DNA of 38,081 nt from Batkoa obscura (taxonomy: Eukaryota > Entomophthoromycota > Entomophthoromycetes > Entomophthorales > Batkoaceae). Where the stretch lies: contig JASVEC010000167.1 of the NCBI GenBank assembly GCA_030770535.1, positions 1 to 38,081 of the forward strand, in the 5' to 3' direction. The notes beneath the pieces were generated by a model. That model had not been told where the DNA came from. It did no database searches and saw nothing but the letters and a program-made list of their open reading frames with translations. Shown here piece after piece: positions 10,516 through 20,967 of this stretch. Position 1 is the stretch's first letter. Each line of letters begins with the position of its first letter. The translations under genes and the position numbers were made by a program.

Positions 10516-11149
10516 ATGAATAGTTTCATTATTCATTGTTAATACACCTATTGACATTGCTGCTATAGCTTCAGTTAATCCAAAAGGAATTAAAGTAAGT
10601 AGATGACAATCAGATATTAATTGGAATAGCATCAAATTAGATAAAGCTGAATTTGCTTATACCAAAGCTACTGAAAATACTATATATAAGAGTCCTAAGT
10701 TTGGTTCACAATAAACAAATGCTACTAAAGTAGGCTTGACTCGTGGAAGTTATTACTTTGATCGTCCTGTTGATTCATCAAGTGTTGCACAAACCAATTA
10801 CTTTGTGGCTAATAGAGATGGTTGGAGTGCTGATGGGATAAGTTTACCAGGCACTCTTGGCCTTGAAGCTGGTTGTATTGGTTTATCCCATGCTAGTATG
10901 GTTAATTGGATTAAATATTTTAGTACTATTTATCATTCCAAAACTAGTAGACGTCCAGTGATTTATATTGTTACAGATTGGTGCATTGAATGTACTAGTA
11001 ACCTTTCTACTTTTTCTAGCGACAAACCGTTATGAGTTTCTCATTGGGAAAGTCCACCGGGTATTTCACCGAATGGTTGGGCTTATCATATTTTTTGGGA
11101 ATATACTGGTATAGGATCAAACACTGATGATCAAGATAACTTCACTTAA
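10516..11149 (+). pseudogene. Decayed GH25 (lysozyme-type muramidase) gene
   Basis: Almost the whole GH25 fold can be followed in one frame from about 10571 to the final TAA: NPKGIKVSR, SDINWNSIKLDKAEFAYTKA, GLTRGSYYFDRP, GCIGLSHASMVNWIKYFS, RRPVIYIVTDWCIECTSN and GISPNGWAYHIFWEYTG. Active members hydrolyse the beta-1,4 bond of peptidoglycan or chitin-like polymers and are usually secreted. Here the frame is interrupted three times. The motif normally GIDVS reads GIKVS, and the acidic DxE pair reads GLE (LGLEAGC), so catalytic acidic residues are gone. The likely ATG and signal peptide at 10516 are out of frame with the rest. It is therefore a non-functional host gene, probably one of a paralogous set, since fungi of this type often carry several. 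Confidence 0.85.
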
Positions 11150-11578
11150 AAGATTTACTATTACATGATAAAGATTATAGTTAAATATCCATTTTTTTAA
11201 AATTTTGTATTTCATTAAGTTATTTATTCATACTTAAAACGTATATACTATTTATTCGTATTATAATGTTTATATGATCCCTTTCAAGCTTTACATAAAT
11301 TTAGTATTTATTAATCAAATGTAACAATCCTAAGGTACTGTTTATTTCAATCCCAAGTCTTATAAATGTATAATAGCGTTATAAAATTTAAATGGGTAAA
11401 TGCCTTTACCTTAAATTATGAAGGTTGTTTTTAACCATAAAAAAATCAAAGTTGTTCAGCTCTATAATCACCTAAAATAGTCTCTCTCTTTTTTCGTATT
11501 TATTAATTGTAAATATTTTATAATTATCTTAAAGCGTTAAATAGTGCCTAATAATCTGGATAAAAAAGTTATAAAATA

Positions 11579-11634
11579 ACCAACTCAATATTATAGTTCT
11601 ATATTGTTTATGAATCTTGAAATATTGAGTTGGT
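11579..11634. repeat. Inverted repeat, 14-bp perfect arms
   Basis: Left arm ACCAACTCAATATT (11579-11592) and right arm AATATTGAGTTGGT (11621-11634) are exact reverse complements separated by 28 nt. The unit could extrude as a hairpin in DNA or RNA. No flanking target duplication is obvious. Confidence 0.85.
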
Positions 11635-11888
11635 AAATCTTTAAAAAATGATTTTCCTTCTATTTTGACATGAATAATGAAAAACTGTAACTTACCAAAT
11701 TTATCCCTAAAAAATTATGCAAATGTTCTTTTAGTTATACATCTAATTAATGTTTTTTAAAATTTTATGTTATATAAAAAGTAGACAAATGCTGAGATTA
11801 AAGTCGCTTCCTTATTAGCAAACTGAGTGCTTTTATCACAAGCTTAGTCATTATTGATTTTTATTATTCTTTTACCTTATATTATAAA

Positions 11889-11918
11889 CATTCATTCATT
11901 CATTCATTCATTCATTCA
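11889..11918. repeat. CATT microsatellite
   Basis: Seven and a half perfect CATT units, about 70 bp beyond the stop codon of the minus-strand CLASP-like gene, so possibly in its 3' untranslated region. Confidence 0.95.
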
Positions 11919-11989
11919 CAGCTTAAATTTACTGTATTTCAACAAACTAAAAATCAAATTAAACAAACATAAAAATAATTTATTATAAA

Positions 11990-13839
11990 CTAAACAATAT
12001 TAGTTTTTTGAAGGAAAGGAACCCATTCATTCTCATATTGAATCCAATGTCCTGGATCCCTACTAATCATAGCTAAATGATCCCAACAAATCTTTTGTCT
12101 TTTCCCAGGATAGAAGCCAGCAGTTTCTTGGACATCGGATCCATGAATATATTTAATGCAAAGTGGACAGTCATCATTTGGTGCAACATAATCATGGCTA
12201 AATTTCTGTGGTCGAGGTGTCATTAACTTTATAGCTGGATCTTGATATTCCAACCTTAAAGTACCGAGATCAATAAGACCATTAATTCGATCCTTAATAT
12301 AATTAACATCCAATATTGGGCGTCCAATTAAATTTAATTCAACTTGATTTCTTTTCTCCTCTTTTCTTGCCTCTCTTTCTTCATACTCCTCCTCTCTATC
12401 TACACTTTCATGGAAGGTTACCCTTTTTTTACATATGTTATACCTTTTTTCTTTAACCAAACATGATTTTAATTTTATTTCTATTAAAAGATTAATTAAT
12501 TAATGCATGATTTTCATATTATCTTACCTTTTTTAACTGTAATTTTAATTTTTCCGTCAACTCCGTGACCATTTTTTTCTCCATTAATACCACCTTGATC
12601 AATTTTTCTCTCATTAGAGTTTGGCCTATCTGAGCTCATTCTCTGAGTATTTTTATAGTTGGACTCATTTTGATTAGTTGAAGTAAAGTGGGTTGGAGAA
12701 ATGGATCCATCTTTAAGAGATACATTATCAGCAACAAACTTCTCAAAGATGCCTTTAATTTGAACGTTGAATTGCTTAAACATAGATTTACTGGGGCTTA
12801 AACTTTGAATAGTATCTGATACAGTTTTTACATCCGAATCTCCTTTTTTATACATTTCTAGTTTAACTTTTTTAGTAATTAATGTGTTCTCTTCTTCATA
12901 TTGTGATATTCTTTTTTTATGCTCAAGTTCTCTTTTATGAGGCAAAATATGTTTCTTTATTATTTCAAGTACATTTGGAATTTCCGCATCTTTAAGATAA
13001 GCTGAATAAATCTTTGGTCTTCGAATTACGTGTTGATGTAATGCCCTATTAGTCTTGCAACGAGTATTTCGCTTTTGATTAGTATTGAAGCTCTGGTAAA
13101 GTTCATAGGCCCTATTTACGTTTTTACGACAATAGGAATGATAAACTATACTACCTGCTTGTCGAATCAAGAGCGCTTTGTCATCAAATGATTTTATTAT
13201 CATCTGATCAATTTTCATATGGTTCATTTCAATAAAATCATCATCAGCAAGCTTGATGATATACTCAAGTAAGAACACATACCTCAACCGGAGATTAGGA
13301 CATTTAATAGAGAAACCAGATTCAACGTATCTGAATATTAATTCCTTATTATTCATGAACTCCAATTCCATAAAGTAAATGAGAAACTGATAGCATGTTC
13401 CAATGCTGGCATTATAGTTTTCCACTTTATAAAAATCCTTATTAAGTGCAAAAAAGAGACATTTAAATAATATATAAATATGAACTTTAATAAGGTCATA
13501 ATAATCTTCATACAAAATGAATATAAACCTTAAAGCATATAAATTAAATACTTCATCTTCACACCTTATCATCTTTCCTATAGCTTTAACTATTAATTCG
13601 ATATATTTTTCATAATTAGGATACGTCTTAATAACACCATGTTTAAAATAAGCTTCAAGGGTCAAAAATATCATCCTATAGATCCCAGAGTGAATGTCAA
13701 CAATACTTTCATAAAATCTATTAAATGTATCTAAAAGCTTTGTGACATCATCTTTTTCTTTTTGAGTGGTAATAGCACGAAAGCATGTTGGTCTAGTGTT
13801 GACTTCTACCGCAAGATCAAATTGGTTTTGTATAGACAT
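11990..13839 (-). CDS. CLASP/TOG-like HEAT-repeat protein with C-terminal Cys/His domain
   Basis: Two exons, 13839-12528 and 12480-11990, joined across a 47-nt intron (donor GTAAGA, acceptor AATAG); 600 residues, phases match. Start is the ATG at 13837-13839. Residues about 30-260 are alpha-helical and HEAT-like. The stretch DDKALLIRQAGSIVYHSYCR ending in RAYELYQSF resembles the last helices of CLASP_N/TOG domains (DADSEVR...AEHLFHTL in animal CLASPs), which bind tubulin or microtubule plus ends. Residues about 300-440 are low-complexity and basic. The exon 2 product starts with KKRVTFHE, a textbook RVxF PP1-docking motif, then an acidic/basic helix (REEEYEEREARKEEKR), and ends with a compact region holding CPLC and CWDH, a possible zinc site. 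I do not recognise that C-terminal domain. The CLASP assignment is inference from a short match. Confidence 0.6.
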
Positions 13840-15480
13840 TTGAAACAAAACTAAATTGTTTTTTTCTTACACCTTGTTCTATAATTTATTCTCATCTTCG
13901 GATTGCTTTAATTGATTCTATCCAATTACATTAAAAAAGCTGTAATCGTAATAGATTAAACAAATCATTTGTTGAAGTTAAATGGTCAGGGATATAACGT
14001 TTTAACCCATAATAATAGTTAACTAAAAACATTAATATTTCATTTTGTTAGTTTTGAACTTATTTTATAGAATGTAATATAAAACTATTATTTTAATATG
14101 ATATAAAATAGCAGATAAATATATATCTTCATCTACTTTAAATATGTTTATAAATATGAAGTATTATTCAAATGTAGAACCTTAAAATTGTTATTTAAAA
14201 GCAAAGTAACTATTGGTCAAAATGAGATTAATGTAATATTCAAAAAAAACTTTCAATTTAACTAGAATAAATATTGGAGATAATTTGGGTAAAATTCCGG
14301 TATAAAAAGGTCAATAACCCTTCAAAGTCAACCAATAATACTTATATATTTATATTAAATATGTCAATGACGATATATGATTATATACTACCCAAGTAAT
14401 TTTCATCCTATCTAGTTATTCACTCCACATGATTAAAAATAGCTTTTAATTTTTTTTAAAGCCTATTTATAAACAACTTAATAATTCAGTTACTCCTAAA
14501 ACACTTTTCTATCACTAAATTTATAACTCTGTTTTACAGCGTATATTTTATGATATAACTAATTTCCTTTAACCAGAACAAATTGCTATCTAAAGAGTTA
14601 ATTGTTTTAAAATTGCTAGAATACTGAAGCCAAATATCAAAGACAACAGCTGTGCGCCAAGAAAAGGTTACAAATTCCTAGTTTCTTTGATATCTGTTAT
14701 TTTATTTAGAAAATAAAACAAACTTAATATATTTTTACGTAGAGATAAGGGCATCATGATTGAAACTTGTAGTAAAAAGGACAAATACTTATAAAGGGGG
14801 TTTATTCTTTTAAAAATATAAGTTTTGAACATATAGCGTGAATCATTAAATAATTTAGATGGCATAATTGATCCATGTTTTTACGTTTTAAACCTATTCT
14901 AAGCCCTGATAAATGCAGTTCTATTACTATAATAAATAATTATTAAGCTATTTAAGTAAAATGAATACGTATTTTATATTTTATTTTTAGCTTTATAAAC
15001 TGAAAGAATTTTGAAAAACTATATTGAATATAACTGAGTAATTCAAATACTTTTAAATTATAAACTATAAAGAAAACTACAAGTAAAGCTTTGGACTAAA
15101 GTTTACCTAATCAGCTTTATTAACGTCCTCTTAAACCGGGCTATTGAGGGCTCTATTATTTATCCATTCTCAATATAACCACTAGATAATAAAGTTTTCA
15201 GCTTTCAAAATAAAGTGCAAATGAAACTAGCTAAGAGAACTTCCAATTAAAATAATATCAAGGACTAACCATAGCATTTAATATGTATTATAGTAACTAT
15301 CATATTATTAGTTTTCCAGAAGTTCGAAATATTTAAATTAAAATATTATATAAACAATGAAGTGTCTTTTTGATTATTTCGAAATATTTATATTGTAAAC
15401 TATTATTGTATTTTTACTTAATGAAATCAGTACAATGTTGATATGAGGTAAAAATGGAGGATATGTAATAATTAGAAAAA
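13840..15480. other. Gene-poor spacer
   Basis: 1.6 kb of AT-rich DNA upstream of the CLASP-like gene. A 65-codon minus frame at 14668-14865 has no supporting signal. No MITE copy, RNA gene or recognisable relic was found. Confidence 0.45.
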
Positions 15481-15487
15481 GAACATT

Positions 15488-15942
15488 ATTTAGGTGGAAC
15501 CAGATATTCACTATCATCCGATTACTTCATGACGTTCAACAAGGAAGTATTTACATTAAGTTTAAAAAAAGATTTCAAATTATTTGCAAATGTAGCACTA
15601 TCGAAAAGAAGGAACAGAATCAATACTCTATTGGGATTATCAAATGGGAATATATGGGAGTGTTTTTTTTGGCTTCATTACTTTTTCCATCTTTTAAGCG
15701 CTATTTGCGTGGAAAATTTGGTAATAAAATTCTTAAACACAAAAATACATCCTCGTATTTAGTATTGGAAATGAAAAGGAACATAAAACAATATTAGGTT
15801 TTTATTACAACATGGGTAATTTAGGGCCTGTTTTAAATTGTCTTGGCACTAGAGATGATAAATGGTGTGACGGATGTATTATAACAGGGATATATAGCGG
15901 ATTTAATGTATCAATTGTAAATATTGGGTTTCATACACAAGA
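15488..15942 (+). pseudogene. Coding relic split by a MITE
   Basis: Coding-like sequence before the MITE at 15652 (LGGTRYSLSSDYFMTFNKEV, then SLKKDFKLFANVALSKR) and after it (15770 on: TILGFYYNMGNLGPVLNCLG, then DKWCDGCIITGIYSGFNVS). A second MITE begins at 15943, where the reading stops. Both parts have mixed composition unlike the spacers. They may be one ancient gene opened by the insertion. Family unknown. Confidence 0.3.
15652..15758 (+). mobile_element. MITE-like element, copy 5
   Basis: Starts ATATGGGAGTG and ends ACATCCTCGTAT, with core TTTTAAGCGCTATTTGCGTG. It lies inside a coding relic. Confidence 0.9.
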
Positions 15943-16049
15943 ATATGGGAATGTTTTTTTTGGCTTCATCATTTTTTCTATCTTTTAAACACTATTTGAG
16001 TGGAAATTTTATTAGTAAAATTCTTAAACTTAAAAATACATCCCCATAT
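15943..16049 (+). mobile_element. MITE-like element, copy 6
   Basis: Starts ATATGGGAATG and ends ACATCCCCATAT. Core AAACACTATTTGAGTGG. It is 184 bp from copy 5 in the same orientation. Confidence 0.9.
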
Positions 16050-16566
16050 TCTACATCACAGAATAAAAAGAATTTAACTCGATTTTATATTTCTAGATCC
16101 TTTCACTACTCTGGGTCAAGCATAGTTATAATACTCTTAAACTAATTTGATATTAAAACAAAGTAGCTAAAAGTAATCTATACCCCAATAAGAAATGTTT
16201 ATTTTAAATGATAATTTATATTACTTCGAAATACCAATAAGTAGACAATCAAGTACAGCCCCATGATTAAAAACTTCATAAATTAGATTTAAAAGTACAT
16301 GCTACGAAGGCATATATACTGAATTTAAAAGGTTATTTTTAGTGTGGATTTGCAAAACTAGACTGATTAATTTATTTTATCAGATTAGAAGAAATAAAGA
16401 AAGTAATCGAGATTTACACATTAAAATTTGATCTATTTTTGTTTGAAAAAGTTAATACAAATCGTACTCAATCATCGGGGATGCTTTGCTAGATATAAAA
16501 TCTATACAATAAAAAAACTAGGTAATCAACTTGGTAATATTAATGCTGGGGTGCTTCAGAAAATAC

Positions 16567-16671
16567 ATATAGGCATGCATTTTTGTATTTAAGAATTTTA
16601 TTAACAGTTTTTTCACTCAAATAGCGTTTAAAAGATGGAAAAAATAATGAAGCCAAAAAAACATCCCCATA
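16567..16671 (-). mobile_element. MITE-like element, copy 7
   Basis: Minus orientation: ATATAGGCATGCATTTTTGT at one end, ACATCCCCATAC at the other, with CTCAAATAGCGTTTAAAAGA in the core. Confidence 0.9.
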
Positions 16672-16673
16672 CA

Positions 16674-16778
16674 AAACTTTGGTACCAGGCACAAACAGTC
16701 CAAAAACCCCTTATAATTTGCCTTTATTTAAAGAAAAAGAGATAAGTAATAATGAAGATAATAATAGTCAATGGTAAT
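16674..16778 (+). pseudogene. Short coding relic beside MITE copy 7
   Basis: An open frame directly after the MITE reads TLVPGTNSPKTPYNLPLFKE and continues to SQW and a stop. The Pro/Thr/Asn-rich sequence is not typical of random AT-rich DNA, so it looks like the C-terminal end of an old gene. Family unknown. Confidence 0.25.
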
Positions 16779-16884
16779 AAATAAGATGATAATAGTAAGT
16801 TATCAATAGAATAGGCGATATTAAAAACAATGAGAGAAATCGGGTGACTTATTTTAATAATAACAAATATAATATTTATAATCT

Positions 16885-17125
16885 ACAAATGTAACCCGGA
16901 AAAAGAAAAATCCGTAACCATTATTACTGAATCTGTCTTTATTTAGCCAATTGATTTATTGCATACTAAGAATAATTACTACTATAATACCGATGCATTT
17001 GCTTATCGTATATAACCTAAAGTAAACTTCACTTCAGTAGCGTGCAAAAAAGCTCATGTCAAAGGTGTAAGGGGTATGAGTATGATTAGAGAAAAATGAC
17101 ATTGATATCAAAACTGTCAGTTTCG
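16885..17125 (+). pseudogene. Coding relic, single frame
   Basis: One frame holds SVTIITESVF, PIDLLHTKNNYYYNTDAFAY, then PKVNFTSVACKKAHVKGVRG and GMSMIREK, interrupted a few times. The consistent frame and residue mix point to a decayed protein gene. It may belong to the same ancestral gene as the relics at 15.5-16.8 kb, but this is not shown. Confidence 0.3.
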
Positions 17126-17129
17126 AATA

Positions 17130-17660
17130 AGATCAATATATATATAAAGTTTTAAAATTTAAGCTGTTAATGTAAGATGCTCAGATAGTCATTATTGATA
17201 TAAAGTTTTAAAGTTTTCTTTTCAAAATAAAGTTTTTTATAATAGTATATACAAATACTTTCGTTTAAGAATTCAATAAAAAAATAACTTTTGAGTTAAA
17301 AAATGAATAAAATATTGGCACTATAAATATATCCGCAAGAGCTCAAATAAAAATAATAAAAATATTACTATTAAAAGGTGAATGTGATAGGTAATAAATC
17401 AAGTTACTTTATATATTTATTTACTACAATAATATGTTAACTGAATGAATTGGATGAGAATAACTTTATCTTGGATATAAAAATCAAACAAAAGTAGAAA
17501 ATTACAAAAAGTATGGAAATATTTGTCTAAATTTAAATTAATAAGTTTAGCAACAAATTAAAGAATAAAGTATTAATATACATCAAACAAGAAAACAAAA
17601 TGAACCTTCCAAGGAAAAGTATAAATACAGTTTATAAAAAAAAACAAATCCTTTTTTAAA
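17130..17660. other. AT-rich spacer
   Basis: No open frame, repeat or signal of note. Confidence 0.4.
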
Positions 17661-17667
17661 ATGTAAA

Positions 17668-17802
17668 ATGACAGCCGAAATTTGGTATTTTATCAAACGT
17701 ATTCCTAGATTAAGTACCTCGATTATTGAATTTAAGAAAATGACAACTTTACAAGAGTATGGTTATTGCTATTGAAACACACTCTGAGCTTTGCTATTTA
17801 TA
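17668..17802 (+). pseudogene. Possible coding relic
   Basis: An ATG frame reads MTAEIWYFIKRIPRLSTSII then EFKKMTTLQEYGYCY and is interrupted soon after. The start weakly recalls the opening of F-box proteins (xPxEIWxxI), but it is too short to assign. Confidence 0.2.
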
Positions 17803-17879
17803 ATGTAAGTTAATTCAAATCAAATAAGAAGATAGCAAAAATAAAGGGCATAAAAGAGTCAGAGAACCAATTTGAAATG

Positions 17880-17990
17880 AGAATTTAATTAATGGCGAGT
17901 ACCACCTTGAACGAAAGCAGCTTAAGGGAAATTGGGAACATCAACGTCAGATCAAGAACCAAAAGTCACTCAATAGCAGTTACGTTTTAG
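17880..17990 (+). other. GC-richer island with short open frames
   Basis: About 44 percent G+C over 94 bp, in DNA that is otherwise roughly a quarter G+C. A 32-codon ATG frame (17892-17990) begins MASTTLNESSLREIGNINVR; a second frame reads NGEYHLERKQLKGNWEHQRQ. Either may be the remnant of a coding exon. Identity unknown. Confidence 0.3.
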
Positions 17991-17999
17991 CTTAATGTA

Positions 18000-18459
18000 A
18001 GTTTATACAGGAAACTGGAGCACATTCCTTAACATCGTTATCTCAGGGTTTTTAGTATATTATTTATTTTTAAATACCTGTAAACTCTGAATAGTCCTTC
18101 TAACATAGCTAAGATATCATGCAAAAATCAGCTATAAACTTAGCTAGATTATCATCCTTTTATTTATTTCACATGACAAAAAAGAGTCAAACTCAATATG
18201 TATTCGATTAAATCAAATATATTTTAGACTAAAGCAAGCTGGAATTTAAACAGTCAATGAAGTATCTTAACGGCTTTGAAGATTTGATGAAAATAATACA
18301 GATATGCTTATTATCATATTTGTAGGGTTGCCTTTGAGTAAGTGTGTTTTAAAATATTATAATCCTACTCTAAGCTTTATTGTCTATGAAAATGTCTTTT
18401 TGCCAGCAGATCAATTTTTGCCCATTTTTGAACATGCATTTACTAAAAGTAGAAGATAG
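18000..18459. other. Spacer upstream of the first Zn2Cys6 gene
   Basis: No gene recognised. Ordinary AT-rich spacer ending at a MITE copy. Confidence 0.4.
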
Positions 18460-18564
18460 AATGGGGATGTATTTTTATGTTTAAGAATTTTAATAACAAT
18501 TTTTCCGCCTAAATAGCGCTTAAAAATGAAAAAGATAATGAAGTCAAAAAACACTCCTAAATAT
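18460..18564 (-). mobile_element. MITE-like element, copy 8, upstream of Zn2Cys6 gene 1
   Basis: Minus orientation: AATGGGGATGTATTTTTATG at one end, ACACTCCTAAATAT at the other, AAATAGCGCTTAAAAATG core. Its end is 77 bp before the start codon at 18642. Confidence 0.85.
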
Positions 18565-18575
18565 TATTGACATAT

Positions 18576-18632
18576 AGTAAGCAAATTCAAAAATAAATTT
18601 TTCTTTTTTGCAAATTAAGCACTTACCTAATT
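18576..18632 (+). other. Possible 5' UTR intron of Zn2Cys6 gene 1
   Basis: GTAAGC directly after CATATA and an ACCTAATTAG acceptor 9 nt before the start codon delimit about 57 nt, the usual intron size here. A spliced leader would carry an out-of-frame ATG (ATGCAATATGG) just before the coding ATG. Inference only. Confidence 0.3.
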
Positions 18633-18641
18633 AGATGCAAT

Positions 18642-20369
18642 ATGGAAAAAAGAGCCTATCGGTGCGATCAATGTACAAAAAGACATGTAAAATGTGACAA
18701 GCTAACTCCCAAATGTACGACTTGTACTAGGCGTAAAGAGGATTGTACATTAAATCGAGTAATAATTTATAATAGGAAGAAAGATTTTACAACAGAAAAG
18801 TTTTCAAGATCAAAAGGGAATAACAAAATTGAAAGTATAGTATATTCTATCAAATACAATAGCGACTTGATTCAAACTACATCTCAAAAGCTTATTACCA
18901 ATAAAGTAATAAAAATTTTAAAGCATCCGAAAGATCACACGTCTCTATACCCAGTTTTAGCGATATTTCATAGGTTTACTAAGAAAAGTTCTTTGGAAAA
19001 TTTAATGACTTTGACCCAGAACCCTTCTCCATTTACGCGTAGCATAGACATTTCAATATTTGTTAACCTTGCAGAAAAATTACAAGCTCATGTTCAAAGG
19101 CCGAAGCTTAAAAAGATACCTTTGGAAGTGCCAAGAGAAGCTAAAGTAGATATAGCTCCAATCCTAAAGGAAGCAATAGCAAATTATTTTAAGTACAACA
19201 ATACCTTTTTTCCATTGTTTATTGAGGAAGAATTTAATTTTTCACAATGTCCTTTTTATTTGAAATTAGCTATTTTATCATGTGGACTTGTGTGGATGGA
19301 ACAAACAAAAACTGTACAAAATTTATCAAAGTATTTCGAGGGAAAGTTATTTGAGTATTTACATATAGTTTATCGAATCAACCCGACTTTAGAGAATATA
19401 CAAGTGTTACTAATTACAGTTACAAGCTTAACATCATTTTCATGGGTATGTAGCCTTTATGTTTCATTTATTGATCATTGCTACAGAATTTCATCTATAC
19501 TGTCATTACATTCAAATCCAAAATTTTTAAAGCAAAAATGTAAAATTGAGCGCAGTTTTGCATACTGTTTATTAAGTGTTTTTTATTGTGGAGCATTAAT
19601 GGTTTTTGGATCTTTTGTTACACTACCTAATATTGCTATAGAACTACTAAATTTGGAAAAAGAATACAAACTAAAAGTATTTAGTGGACACACTAAGTAT
19701 CCATTTGATGATTTAGAAATTAAAAGATATTACTCTCTAAAATTAATCCAATTTTATAATGAACTATGTTTTATTTTATTCCCACTTCGCTTATTAAAAG
19801 AAAGATGTATGAAGCAGGCAATAACTGAGGTTGAGCTTGCATTAAGTTCATTTAAGATAATAAGCTCAATAACGAAAGTAAGAGTCAAGTATATAGATTT
19901 TTTTGGCAACATCTTCTTATTTACAAAGAAATCGAGTTTATATGAAATGGCTAAAGACCTTCAAAATTGTGTTAATTTCTTCTATCACTATATACGCTTT
20001 TTCGTTTATTCATTTCAATTTTATTTTCCAAAATATAGGAATCATATTGAAAAGAAGGATAAAAATATAGTGATAATGGAACCTTGGAATGGAAAAGATT
20101 ATGCTAAGCTCACTCTTTCAGAATGTTATTCAATAATTGATTTTGCATATTTACTTTCACATAAATACGTACTTACTTTAGACTGTTCTCAAATCTCTAT
20201 TTGCTTGGTTTTTATGCTAAGATATGGTGGAAGCAATGAGCAATGTAAAATAAAACTCCAGAAAGGATTAAAGTTACTCCAATATTTATCCACATTTCCT
20301 TGTAGTGCAACTATAAGCAAGCTTAATTTAAACTTATATGGAACTATATCTAATGATTTAAAGAAATAA
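18642..20369 (+). CDS. Zn2Cys6 transcription factor 1
   Basis: 575 residues, single exon as read. The Zn2Cys6 binuclear cluster sits at the very N-terminus (residues about 8-35): CDQC-x6-C-x6-C-x2-C-x6-C, followed by TLNRVIIYN, a tail shared with the genes at 20968 and 27320. The rest matches a divergent fungal-specific regulatory (middle homology) region: PSPFTRSIDISIF, PILKEAIANYFKYNN, NPTLENIQVLLITVTSL and SFIDHCYRISSILSLHS, the last equivalent to the ARxAxxLGLH helix. A nuclear DNA-binding regulator, probably dimeric; target unknown. It is the most diverged of the three local paralogues. The start is set by the cluster beginning seven residues in. A MITE copy lies 77 bp upstream. Confidence 0.88.
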   Translation: MEKRAYRCDQCTKRHVKCDKLTPKCTTCTRRKEDCTLNRVIIYNRKKDFTTEKFSRSKGNNKIESIVYSIKYNSDLIQTTSQKLITNKVIKILKHPKDHTSLYPVLAIFHRFTKKSSLENLMTLTQNPSPFTRSIDISIFVNLAEKLQAHVQRPKLKKIPLEVPREAKVDIAPILKEAIANYFKYNNTFFPLFIEEEFNFSQCPFYLKLAILSCGLVWMEQTKTVQNLSKYFEGKLFEYLHIVYRINPTLENIQVLLITVTSLTSFSWVCSLYVSFIDHCYRISSILSLHSNPKFLKQKCKIERSFAYCLLSVFYCGALMVFGSFVTLPNIAIELLNLEKEYKLKVFSGHTKYPFDDLEIKRYYSLKLIQFYNELCFILFPLRLLKERCMKQAITEVELALSSFKIISSITKVRVKYIDFFGNIFLFTKKSSLYEMAKDLQNCVNFFYHYIRFFVYSFQFYFPKYRNHIEKKDKNIVIMEPWNGKDYAKLTLSECYSIIDFAYLLSHKYVLTLDCSQISICLVFMLRYGGSNEQCKIKLQKGLKLLQYLSTFPCSATISKLNLNLYGTISNDLKK

Positions 20370-20711
20370 CTTTCCATAATAAATAGATGTCAAATATTGT
20401 TACTTTATAATTAACTTTCTGAAATGTAGTTTATTTTTTAAGAGTTAAATTTAAGTATTTAATTAAATAACACTTCGTATGAATTATGTCAATCAATACA
20501 AAAACTCATGTAGATGTATGATGATCATTTTTTATAGGTGTAGCTTTTATAACATATTCAAACGAAGTTTTAATGCTTTTTGTATAATGCAATGCTCTAA
20601 ATAAAATATAAACTATCCTGTTAAATAATAGATTTTACTTACAAAAACGAAACATTTATGAAATATTTGTACATGTTCCATATAGATTTTAAATAATAAT
20701 CGCTTTAATAA
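20370..20711. other. Spacer between Zn2Cys6 genes 1 and 2
   Basis: AT-rich. It must contain the 3' end of gene 1. Nothing else seen before the MITE at 20712. Confidence 0.4.
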
Positions 20712-20811
20712 ATATGGGGATGTACTTTTTTGTTTAGAATTTTACTAGCAATTTTTCCACTCAAATAGCGCTTAAAAAACAAAAAGTAATAAAACCAAAA
20801 CATCCCCGTAT
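20712..20811 (-). mobile_element. MITE-like element, copy 9, upstream of Zn2Cys6 gene 2
   Basis: Minus orientation: ATATGGGGATGTACTTTTTT and CATCCCCGTAT ends, CTCAAATAGCGCTTAAAAAA core. Its end is 156 bp before the ATG at 20968. Confidence 0.9.
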
Positions 20812-20967
20812 GTTTATTTAATTGGCTAAATTTTATAGTGACTAATTATAATTTAACTTTTTTTGTAACCAAAGTTTCATTTTTATAATTGCGTAGCAAA
20901 TAGGATTTATTCAAGTTATATACATGTTATATAGTATATTATTTTGGTCTTGCATGTTTTTAGGCTT

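Larger units (their letters stand above)
11150..11989. other. Intergenic spacer with hairpin and microsatellite
   Basis: No gene recognised between the GH25 relic and the 3' end of the CLASP-like gene. It contains a perfect 14-bp-arm inverted repeat and a CATT microsatellite, listed separately. Confidence 0.4.

Noticed and set aside
11990-12460. Treating the Cys/His-domain frame as a separate gene
   Set aside because: It has no ATG start, and a 47-nt GT-AG intron joins it in frame to the upstream CLASP-like exon.
14668-14865. 65-codon minus-strand frame in the gene-poor spacer
   Set aside because: No recognisable motif, no neighbouring exon and no compositional signal.
15529-16145. Open frames of 77 and 73 codons overlapping MITE copies 5 and 6 as genes
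   Set aside because: Most of each frame is repeat sequence, which reads open in many copies; there is no independent support.
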